A stretch of 64,000 nt of DNA from Aggregatimonas sangjinii. Lineage in GTDB: Bacteria > Bacteroidota > Bacteroidia > Flavobacteriales > Flavobacteriaceae. Of this stretch, positions 56,850 to 64,000 are shown piece by piece. The translations under genes were made by a program, and so were the position numbers. The stretch is taken from positions 1,251,001-1,315,000 of the forward strand of contig NZ_CP040710.1 of assembly GCF_005943945.1 (NCBI RefSeq), read 5' to 3'. Positions within the stretch are counted from its first letter, which is position 1. Every line of letters starts with the position of its first letter. The notes beneath the pieces are model-generated. The model saw nothing but the letters and a program-made list of their open reading frames with translations, searched no databases and was not told the origin of the DNA.

Positions 56850-59800
56850 ATGAACGAAAAAAAAATTACATTACGTAAGGCTAGGTCAAAGCTATCGATC
56901 CTATTTTTTGTATGTGGTTCGGTCGTGGTATGGTCGCAGCAAACCATTACGGGAACCGTGTCTGCCGATGATGGTCCCTTACCGGGCGCGTCGGTAGTGG
57001 TAAAAGGAACCACAAAAGGCGTGAGTACCGATTTCGATGGTAATTATACGATTGAAGCCGGTGCAGACGAAACCCTGCAGTTCTCCTATATAGGCTATTC
57101 TCCAAAAGAAGTCCTGGTAGGCAACCAAACCCAAATCAATGTGGTCTTAGAGGCCGATAACCTGCTCGACGAAGTTGTAGTCATCGGTTATGGAACGCAA
57201 CGTAAATCGGACCTAACGGGTTCGGTTGCTTCGGTAAGTGCCGAAGATGTGGCAGCTATACCTGTTTCAAGGGTTGATCAGGCTTTACAAGGTAGGGCCG
57301 CAGGTGTGCAAGTTACACAAACTAGTGGTGCTCCTGGTGCGGGAACCTCCATTAGAGTTCGAGGGGGTAACTCCATTACAGGAAGTAACGAACCACTTTG
57401 GGTTATTGATGGTATTATTGTTGGCACGAATTTCAATCTGAATAATATCAATGCCAATGATGTCCAATCCATTGAAATATTAAAAGATGCCTCCTCTATT
57501 GCCATTTACGGGTCAAGGGGTGCAAATGGAGTGGTCTTGGTAACCACCAAAAGTGGGGCCCGTGTAGGTGGGGGTAAACCTCAAGTAAGTGTCGGTTTAT
57601 ATACCAGTATGCAGCTAGTTCCTGATCGACCGGAGTATTTAAATCAAGCACAACAAATAGAATACACCAATCAAGATGCGATACTTAGAGGTGTAGCCGA
57701 GCCATTTCCAGGAAATCCATCGGACTTCCCGGATAATGACTTCTTTGACCTTTTGATCAACCCATCACCGATATATAACGCAGATGTTTCTATAGCGGGC
57801 TCTTCAGAGAATGGAAATGTGAATTATTATAACTCGCTTAATTTTTTCGATCAAGATGGTCTCATCGATAATTCGGGAATACAAAAATATATTTTCAGAT
57901 CAAATCTGGATTTTAAGCTAAGCGATAAGCTAAAAGCAGGCCTGCGTATAAACTATTCCAGAATTAAACAGGAGAACGGTGTTGTCGGCTATAGCGGTCT
58001 TTTGGGAATTTTGCCGACCCAACCCATATTTAACGATGACGGTTCTTTTAATGGAACCAATGAAGTTGTTGGCAACCCGTTCAATAACCCTGTTGCCACC
58101 TCGCAATTGGATATAGATGAGACCACCACAGGCAATTTATTAGGAACGGTGTATTTAGAGTATAGCCCTATTGAAGATTTAATCATACGCTCTACGTTTA
58201 ATCCCGACATTACCAGCTCTAAAAGAAATGAATTTACGTCTAGTCAAAGACCGGATTTACCCACTACGGATAGTAATGCCAGGGTAAGTACCATATCATC
58301 TTTTGGATGGAACAACGAAAATACCGTACAATATTCTGGGGATTTTGGTGAGAATCATAGTTTTATTCTTCTAGGTGGCGCCTCTTTTCAGAAAACGACC
58401 ATTGAAACTGCCTTGTCGCAAGCTTTTGGTTTTACTACGGACGCCACTACCTTCAACAACTTAGGAACAGGAAGCGATCCGCTCAGAAATCTCGTAGGTT
58501 CCGGTTACAGTGAAAATCAAATTGTTTCTTTCTTCGGAAGACTTAATTATACCTTTAAAGACAAGTATTTGCTAACATTGGTAGGTAGAAGTGACGGAAG
58601 TTCTGTGTTTGCTCCTGGCAATAAATATGAGTTTTATCCTTCTATAGCGGCTGCGTGGAAAATCACGGAAGAGCCTTTTATGCAAAATCAAAGCATCTTT
58701 CAAGATTTAAAATTGAGAGCCAGTTATGGTAAATCAGGAAATCAGGCGATTTCTCCTTATAATACCTTAGGGGTACTAGTTGAAGGAAATACCTCCTTTA
58801 ATGGCGTTGAGGTTCCGGGAGCGGTACTGGGGAGACCGGCAAATCCCGATTTAAAATGGGAAACCACAACGGCATTCGATATTGCTTTAGAAGCTTCGCT
58901 TTTCGGCGGTAGACTCTTTACGGAATTCAACTATTACCAAAAAGAGACCAATGATCTGCTATTGGATGTAACCATTCCAAGACAAACAGGGTATACGAAT
59001 CAACTACAGAATATTGGTTCTTTAGAGAACAAGGGATGGGAATTTTTGCTTACCTCTACTAACGTTGCCAGGCCTGATTTTAGTTGGAATTCTACCGTAA
59101 CCTTATCGTCGAATAAAAATAAGATATTGGATCTTGGTGGAGAGGAGTTCATCGATGTAGTGGTAGACCAGGTTCTAGGTGCGGGGAACTTAAGGTTGAT
59201 CGTTGGTGAACCGTCACCAGTATTCACGGGTGCACAGTATTTAGGCACTTGGAAAAGTCAAGAAGAGATAGATGCTTCAGGGCAAGATCCGGCAACAAAT
59301 GCCGTTGGTGGGCCCAGATATCAAGATACCGATGGCGATGGTACCATATCTAACGAGGATTTTGAAGTGCTAGGGAATCCTTGGCCGGATCTGATTTACG
59401 GATTTGAAAACAACTTTTCCTATAAAAATCTTGATTTAAATATTTATATTCAAGGAACGGTCGGTAATGAAGTGTATAATTTGAGAACGCGTAATAGCTT
59501 TTTCATTCGCGGGGAGCTTCCGAAGTATGCAGAAGTTGCCGATTACTGGTCGCCCGATAACCCTACATCGGATATTCCTAGACCAGGGTTTGTCGAAGGT
59601 GCATACCAACCCAATTCGTTTGAAATTGAGGATGGTTCGCATTTGCGCCTAAAAAATGTACGATTGACCTATAATTTTCCGGTTGAAAAAATGGGATGGG
59701 ATGGTGTAAAAAATATGTCACTTTATGCATCCGGGACTAATTTGCTACTATTCTCGGATTTTAGATTAATCGATCCCGAGTCGAGTCGATTTGGTAGAAG

Positions 59801-59888
59801 TGGTTTGGGTAATATCGCTCAAGGATTTTCAAATGGGGAGTACCCCAATGCCAGAATTTTAAGTTTAGGACTCAACGTAACTTTCTAA
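56850..59888 (+). CDS. SusC/RagA-family TonB-dependent transporter (PUL 4)
   Basis: 1012 residues: signal peptide to about residue 30 (SVVVWSQ), carboxypeptidase-regulatory-like domain (VSTDFDGNYTIEAG), linker LLDEVVVIGYGTQRKSDLTG, plug (SRGANGVVLVTTKSG) and barrel. It begins the operon with its SusD 10 bp downstream and is followed by GH78. Because it is next to GH78 and shares the promoter element with the lyase operon, it is the best candidate importer for the rhamnose-uronate oligosaccharides. Confidence 0.96.
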   Translation: MNEKKITLRKARSKLSILFFVCGSVVVWSQQTITGTVSADDGPLPGASVVVKGTTKGVSTDFDGNYTIEAGADETLQFSYIGYSPKEVLVGNQTQINVVLEADNLLDEVVVIGYGTQRKSDLTGSVASVSAEDVAAIPVSRVDQALQGRAAGVQVTQTSGAPGAGTSIRVRGGNSITGSNEPLWVIDGIIVGTNFNLNNINANDVQSIEILKDASSIAIYGSRGANGVVLVTTKSGARVGGGKPQVSVGLYTSMQLVPDRPEYLNQAQQIEYTNQDAILRGVAEPFPGNPSDFPDNDFFDLLINPSPIYNADVSIAGSSENGNVNYYNSLNFFDQDGLIDNSGIQKYIFRSNLDFKLSDKLKAGLRINYSRIKQENGVVGYSGLLGILPTQPIFNDDGSFNGTNEVVGNPFNNPVATSQLDIDETTTGNLLGTVYLEYSPIEDLIIRSTFNPDITSSKRNEFTSSQRPDLPTTDSNARVSTISSFGWNNENTVQYSGDFGENHSFILLGGASFQKTTIETALSQAFGFTTDATTFNNLGTGSDPLRNLVGSGYSENQIVSFFGRLNYTFKDKYLLTLVGRSDGSSVFAPGNKYEFYPSIAAAWKITEEPFMQNQSIFQDLKLRASYGKSGNQAISPYNTLGVLVEGNTSFNGVEVPGAVLGRPANPDLKWETTTAFDIALEASLFGGRLFTEFNYYQKETNDLLLDVTIPRQTGYTNQLQNIGSLENKGWEFLLTSTNVARPDFSWNSTVTLSSNKNKILDLGGEEFIDVVVDQVLGAGNLRLIVGEPSPVFTGAQYLGTWKSQEEIDASGQDPATNAVGGPRYQDTDGDGTISNEDFEVLGNPWPDLIYGFENNFSYKNLDLNIYIQGTVGNEVYNLRTRNSFFIRGELPKYAEVADYWSPDNPTSDIPRPGFVEGAYQPNSFEIEDGSHLRLKNVRLTYNFPVEKMGWDGVKNMSLYASGTNLLLFSDFRLIDPESSRFGRSGLGNIAQGFSNGEYPNARILSLGLNVTF

Positions 59889-59898
59889 AAAAAATAAA

Positions 59899-61452
59899 AT
59901 GAAAACAAAAAATATACTATTATTCGTCTTCCTACTAATCACATTTGCCGGTTGTGAGAAGTTTTTAGAGGAAGAACCACGAGATATTATTGCTCCGGAA
60001 AATTTCTTTGCTACCGATGCTGATGCTGGACAAGCCATCACGGGTTTATATTCCGTAATTAAAAACAACTCTATCTACGGGCAAGCAGGGTTAGATAATT
60101 GGTACGATAACGGGGTTGATATTATAGAGCCAAATCGATCGCACCCAATTTTCGAGGCGATGGGTAATTACACGCTAAGTGCGGTCACTGCCGACGCCTC
60201 GAACCAATTAATGAGTGTGTCGGATACTTGGCAAAATCTATATAGAGTTATTTTAAATGCCAATGTTATCATTGATAGGGTCGATGGAAATGAAGCCATC
60301 TCACAAGATGTCCAGACCGATGTAATCGCACAGGCAAGATTCATGCGCGCATTGTCATATTGGCATATTACCAACCTTTGGGGTGACGCACCTTTTTACA
60401 ATGAACCATTGAATTTGAATGAAATCGCGGAACTGGGAAGAACGGATAAAGATGTTATTATCGCCAGTGTGTTAGATGATTTGGATTTTGCACAAAATAA
60501 TCTACAATCTGATTATCCGGAAGAGGACAGGGGGAGAGCCTCTAAATGGGCAGCAGCTATGATTGAAGCAAAAATACATATGAAAGCTCAAGATTGGCAA
60601 GCGGGTCTAACCAAATGTTTGGAAATTATTAATGAATCACCTCATGCACTACTCCCAACCTATGCCGAAGTTTTTGATCCTGCTAATGAATACAATGCGG
60701 AAATTATTTGGTCATTGGATTTTGCCAAAGATATTACAGGTCAATTTGAGCCAGCGTTCCCAGGGAGAGCATTTGCAGGGAATAATTATTGGAGACCAAG
60801 TTTATTTAACCCAAGGATAAGGGATGAACCGGCCAATGCAGATGATAATCAGCTTTTAAGGGATGCATTGGCGGCCAATGGAGAGGAATTCAATGGTACC
60901 GGACTTCAGATAGCATCAGTTGACTTTGCCAATAAATTTCCAATGAACGATTTGCGAAGACCGTTGAATATTATGGGTGATTATGAGGGCATTCCATTGA
61001 ATCATACCTACATGCCTAAATTCATGAATCGCAATTTTGAGACTTCTCCACGTTTCAATCATGGCGATAATAGGTTGGTATTCAGGCTTGCAGATGTGTA
61101 TTTAATGGCGGCGGAATGCGAAAATGAACTCAATGGACCAGCAGATGCCTTTCAATATTTGAACCCCATACGACAACGAGCCTATGAAACCGAGGACGAA
61201 TGGGATTTAGCAGGTCTTGACCAACAAGGTTTTAGGGAGGCTATATACGACGAGCGTAAATGGGAGTTGGCAGCGGAAGCAACCAGAAGATACGATTTGA
61301 TAAGATGGGGTATTTATTTGGATGTTGTTCGTAATGCGGAATTCAAAACGTATACTCCTAATGTAAACATCCAAGATTATCATGTTTTGTTGCCAATTCC
61401 TCTAAATGAGTTGCAATTGAACCCAAATTTAACTCAAAATCCAGGGTATTGA
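59899..61452 (+). CDS. SusD/RagB-family lipoprotein (PUL 4)
   Basis: 517 residues, lipobox TFAGC (Cys19). SusD landmarks: NFFATDADAGQAITGLYSVI, AQARFMRALSYWHITNLWGD, RLADVYLMAAECENELNGPA, YDERKWELAAEATRRYDLIR and the tail QNPGY. Pairs with the SusC gene 10 bp upstream and would bind the glycan at the cell surface. Confidence 0.96.
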   Translation: MKTKNILLFVFLLITFAGCEKFLEEEPRDIIAPENFFATDADAGQAITGLYSVIKNNSIYGQAGLDNWYDNGVDIIEPNRSHPIFEAMGNYTLSAVTADASNQLMSVSDTWQNLYRVILNANVIIDRVDGNEAISQDVQTDVIAQARFMRALSYWHITNLWGDAPFYNEPLNLNEIAELGRTDKDVIIASVLDDLDFAQNNLQSDYPEEDRGRASKWAAAMIEAKIHMKAQDWQAGLTKCLEIINESPHALLPTYAEVFDPANEYNAEIIWSLDFAKDITGQFEPAFPGRAFAGNNYWRPSLFNPRIRDEPANADDNQLLRDALAANGEEFNGTGLQIASVDFANKFPMNDLRRPLNIMGDYEGIPLNHTYMPKFMNRNFETSPRFNHGDNRLVFRLADVYLMAAECENELNGPADAFQYLNPIRQRAYETEDEWDLAGLDQQGFREAIYDERKWELAAEATRRYDLIRWGIYLDVVRNAEFKTYTPNVNIQDYHVLLPIPLNELQLNPNLTQNPGY

Positions 61453-61671
61453 GAGTTATATATGCACGTTTTACGCAAAGTGAAATGCAACACGTATAGT
61501 CTAAATGAAAATGTTCGAGGCTATCCTGTTTTATTTCTAATTACCGTAAATGGATTGCGATTAAATTCCGCTTAAATGATATTCGGCTTGACGAATAAAG
61601 GGTATCGCTAATTCGTGATAGTCGTTATTGAAGACTTCATAAGCTTTAGAGTTTTTTGAGTTGGTTTCGAA

Positions 61672-61703
61672 AATGGAGTAAGCGTATCGTTTGCTCCATT
61701 TTT
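61672..61703 (+). terminator. Probable terminator after PUL 4 SusC/SusD
   Basis: Arms AATGGAG / CTCCATT, extended by partial pairing of TAAGC with TTTG, and followed by TTT. It lies 220 bp after the SusD stop and before promoter H, so GH78 seems to have its own promoter. Confidence 0.5.
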
Positions 61704-61763
61704 ATGGATTTGGAATCTTGTTTTTCATCGCTCTTTTTATCTACGTGCGTAAATAGTGGATAG

Positions 61764-61808
61764 CAGGATGGTACGGGACACCCGAAAGCAACTCAAAGCC
61801 TATTTTTA
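61764..61808 (+). promoter_or_regulatory. Promoter H: degenerate double CAGGAT element and -7 box for GH78
   Basis: AGCAGGATGGTACGGGACA: a perfect distal CAGGAT (61764-61769) and, 10 bp on, CGGGAC (61774-61779) in the proximal position. From the proximal copy it is 21 bp to TATTTTTA (61801-61808), one mismatch from TAnnTTTG. The spacing supports reading CGGGAC as a diverged half-site. Confidence 0.52.
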
Positions 61809-61851
61809 TAGCTAATAGAAAGCGCTATTAAAATAAATTTGGAAGAACATC

Positions 61852-64000
61852 ATGAAAAGAGCAATACGATTCGGATTCCTAATGTTGTGCCTGGCACTAA
61901 CGGCATCATTCTCCCTAAAAATTGATAAAGTCGTCAATCTGGTATGTGAATATCATGAAAACCCCATCGGTATCGATGTCGAAAAACCACGGCTCGGTTG
62001 GCAACTCATTTCAGATGATGAAAATGTAATGCAAACGGCTTATGAAATTCGGGTGGCCGATTCCGAAAAAGAGCTGCAAAACGATAAGGCGCTGATTTGG
62101 TCTACAGGAAAAGTAGAAAGCGACCGATCGGTCAATGTGGCATATGAAGGCCCCGCCCTTAAGTCAATGCAACGCGTGTATTGGCAAGTACGGGTGTGGG
62201 ACAATACGAACAAGGTCTCTTCATGGAGTACGCCTGCCTTTTGGGAAATGGGTCTTCTGGAGAACACGTTATGGAAGGCTTCCTACATCGCTATGAATGA
62301 TATAACTACGGAGAAAGAATCACACCCCTCCCAGTATTTCAGAAAGGAATTTCAGGCGAAAAAGCCAATCCAATCCGCAAGGGTATATGTGACCTCATTG
62401 GGCGTTTACGAACTCCTGCTCAACGGAAAGAAAGTAGGAAATGACCTGTTTACCCCTGGCTACACTAGTTACGATCACCGTCTACAATACCAAACCTACG
62501 ATGTTACCGACATGCTACAGGAGAATAATGCCATTGGCGCTATCGTTGGCGATGGTTGGTATCGTGGTAATATCGGTTGGAAAGGCGATTATGCCTACTA
62601 TGGAAAGCAACTGGCCCTACTGGCGCAGCTAAAAATCGATTACCAAGACGGTTCAAGTGAGACCATTGTAAGCGACGACGGTTGGAAAGCTTCCTATGGC
62701 CCGATTTTGGAGTCCGATATGTACAATGGTGAAAAATACGATGCCCGTTTAGAAATGGATGGCTGGTCCAGTTTCGGATTTGATGAGAGTAAATGGACAC
62801 AGGTTCAAATTCTTGATCACCCAACGGATATTTTGGTCGCACCTCAGGGTCTACCCGTTCGGGCAATCGAGGAAATCAAACCTAAAAAAATAATTACAAC
62901 ACCGAAAGGAGAAATCGTTTTGGATCTCGGACAAAATATTGTCGGGTGGGCGCGCATGCGCGTACAAGGTGAAAAAGGGGATAAAGTTACCTTGAAATTT
63001 GCTGAGGTACTGGATAAGGATGGCAATTTTTATACCACCAACCTCCGCGCTGCGGAGGCAACGGATACCTACACCTTAAAGGGAGAGGGGGAAGAAATCT
63101 TTGAACCGCATTTTACCTCCCACGGGTTTCGTTTTATCCAGGTAATCGATTATCCCGGAACTTTGGATCTCGATGCGATTACAGGCATTGTCGTACATTC
63201 CGATATGGACCCGACAGGCTCGTTTACCACTTCCGACCCTATGATCAATCAACTGCAAAATAATATACGATGGAGCCAAAAGGATAATTTTCTGGATATT
63301 CCCACAGACTGCCCACAACGCGATGAGCGTGCCGGATGGACCGGCGATGCCCAAGTATTCAGTATGACAGCGGCATATAATTTCGATGTGGCCTCATTCT
63401 ACACCAAATGGCTCAAGGATCTGGCCGCGGACCAGCACGAAAACGGATTGGTCCCCAATGTAATCCCGGATATATTGAGCGAAAGTAAGGGTGCGGCTGC
63501 ACAAGGTGGTGCCACAGGTTGGGCAGATGCTGCGGTCATTATACCTTGGACGGTTTACCAAACCTATGGTGATGAGCGTATCCTGAAAGAACAATACGAT
63601 AGTATGAAGGGCTGGGTAGACTATATGGCGGAAGAATCCGGTGAGGATTATCTATGGAATAATAACAAGCATTGGCATTGGGGCGATTGGCTTGCTTATG
63701 ATGCCAACAATCCTGCGTATAATGGTTCTGTTACCGAAAAAGATTTGATTGCCACGGCCTACGCCTACTATTCTACAACCTTGATGGGTAAAATAGCAGG
63801 TATTCTTGAGAAGACAGAAGATGCTGTCAGCTATGACGCTTTGGCCGAAAACATCAAAAAAGCATTTATTAAAGAATATATAACCCCCAACGGTCGTTTG
63901 GTTTCACACACACAGACCGCCTATGCCTTAGCACTTTCATTTGGCCTCATTCCAGAGGAGCTGATCGAAAAATCGGCGGCCTTTTTTACTCAGGATGTGG
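61852..64000 (+). CDS. GH78-family alpha-L-rhamnosidase (3' end cut by window)
   Basis: 716 residues visible; GH78 enzymes of this type run to roughly 900 or more. A signal peptide (LMLCLALTASFS) is followed by a fibronectin-like domain (about 28-125; NPIGIDVEKPRLGWQL), a jelly-roll N domain (about 160-330; YVTSLGVYELLLNGKKVG), a linker sandwich (LDLGQNIVGWARMRVQG) and the six-hairpin catalytic domain with the signature DERAGWTGD at 491-499 and GGATGWADAAVIIPW. It hydrolyses terminal alpha-L-rhamnose. It complements GH106 of the opposite-strand operon, probably on a different linkage or on oligosaccharides. Confidence 0.95.
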   Translation, partial: MKRAIRFGFLMLCLALTASFSLKIDKVVNLVCEYHENPIGIDVEKPRLGWQLISDDENVMQTAYEIRVADSEKELQNDKALIWSTGKVESDRSVNVAYEGPALKSMQRVYWQVRVWDNTNKVSSWSTPAFWEMGLLENTLWKASYIAMNDITTEKESHPSQYFRKEFQAKKPIQSARVYVTSLGVYELLLNGKKVGNDLFTPGYTSYDHRLQYQTYDVTDMLQENNAIGAIVGDGWYRGNIGWKGDYAYYGKQLALLAQLKIDYQDGSSETIVSDDGWKASYGPILESDMYNGEKYDARLEMDGWSSFGFDESKWTQVQILDHPTDILVAPQGLPVRAIEEIKPKKIITTPKGEIVLDLGQNIVGWARMRVQGEKGDKVTLKFAEVLDKDGNFYTTNLRAAEATDTYTLKGEGEEIFEPHFTSHGFRFIQVIDYPGTLDLDAITGIVVHSDMDPTGSFTTSDPMINQLQNNIRWSQKDNFLDIPTDCPQRDERAGWTGDAQVFSMTAAYNFDVASFYTKWLKDLAADQHENGLVPNVIPDILSESKGAAAQGGATGWADAAVIIPWTVYQTYGDERILKEQYDSMKGWVDYMAEESGEDYLWNNNKHWHWGDWLAYDANNPAYNGSVTEKDLIATAYAYYSTTLMGKIAGILEKTEDAVSYDALAENIKKAFIKEYITPNGRLVSHTQTAYALALSFGLIPEELIEKSAAFFTQDV

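Larger units (their letters stand above)
61453..61851. other. 399-bp intergenic region before GH78
   Basis: Contains the hairpin at 61672-61703 and promoter H. An isolated minus-strand CAGGAT at 61523-61528 has no gene in front of it. Nothing else recognised. Confidence 0.5.

Noticed and set aside
61523-61528. Minus-strand CAGGAT in the gap before GH78 considered as a ninth promoter
   Set aside because: It points toward the end of a plus-strand gene with no minus-strand gene to serve; a six-base match of this kind is expected by chance.

Overview
The window reads as a chromosomal segment of a marine-type Bacteroidota, most likely a flavobacterium. The evidence is four SusC/SusD outer-membrane uptake pairs, many Bacteroidota-type lipoproteins, sulfatases, and promoter boxes of the Bacteroidota form TAnnTTTG. 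It is almost entirely polysaccharide-utilisation locus (PUL) content. No rRNA, tRNA, CRISPR array or intact insertion sequence was seen.

Layout. (1) 1-8608: a small PUL on the minus strand (surface glycan-binding lipoprotein, SusC, SusD, left-truncated GH30) with a divergent AraC-family regulator. (2) 8609-9480: a gene-poor stretch with a palindrome and a hairpin. (3) 9481-18170: an acetylesterase, a SusC/SusD/FAS1-like lipoprotein operon, and a divergent LacI-family regulator with two matching palindromic operators. (4) 18197-22690: a third SusC/SusD pair without enzymes. (5) 23467-37571, plus strand: a membrane cytochrome c/DUF1549/DUF1553 protein, a Tat-exported DUF1501 protein, a Tat-exported beta-propeller, two sulfatases, then a cytoplasmic acid-sugar set (TtuC-like decarboxylating dehydrogenase, cyclase-family hydrolase, DUF1537 kinase, MFS transporter, Gfo/Idh/MocA oxidoreductase). 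(6) 37833-54718, minus strand: GH106 rhamnosidase, GH3, heparinase II/III-like lyase, GH105, alginate-lyase-fold lyase, Tat-exported Gfo/Idh/MocA protein, L-rhamnose mutarotase, a GH67-like protein and an unassigned Tat/lipoprotein enzyme. (7) 54845-64000: a GMC oxidoreductase, a fourth SusC/SusD pair and a right-truncated GH78 rhamnosidase.

How the parts fit. Two rhamnosidase families, a rhamnose mutarotase, two lyase folds, an unsaturated-uronyl hydrolase and two sulfatases point to a sulfated polymer of L-rhamnose and uronic acid. Ulvan or a related glycan is the obvious candidate, but this is inference. The extracytoplasmic redox proteins and the acid-sugar genes suggest that part of the sugar is oxidised outside the cytoplasm and finished as an acid sugar.

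Main new observation: eight intergenic sites in regions 3-7 carry a TACAGGATA-like element. In seven of them a TAnnTTTN box lies 20-21 bp downstream, always facing the next gene. This links three SusC operons, both enzyme operons, the cytochrome operon, the GMC gene and GH78 into one apparent regulon. The AraC-controlled PUL at the left edge lacks the element.
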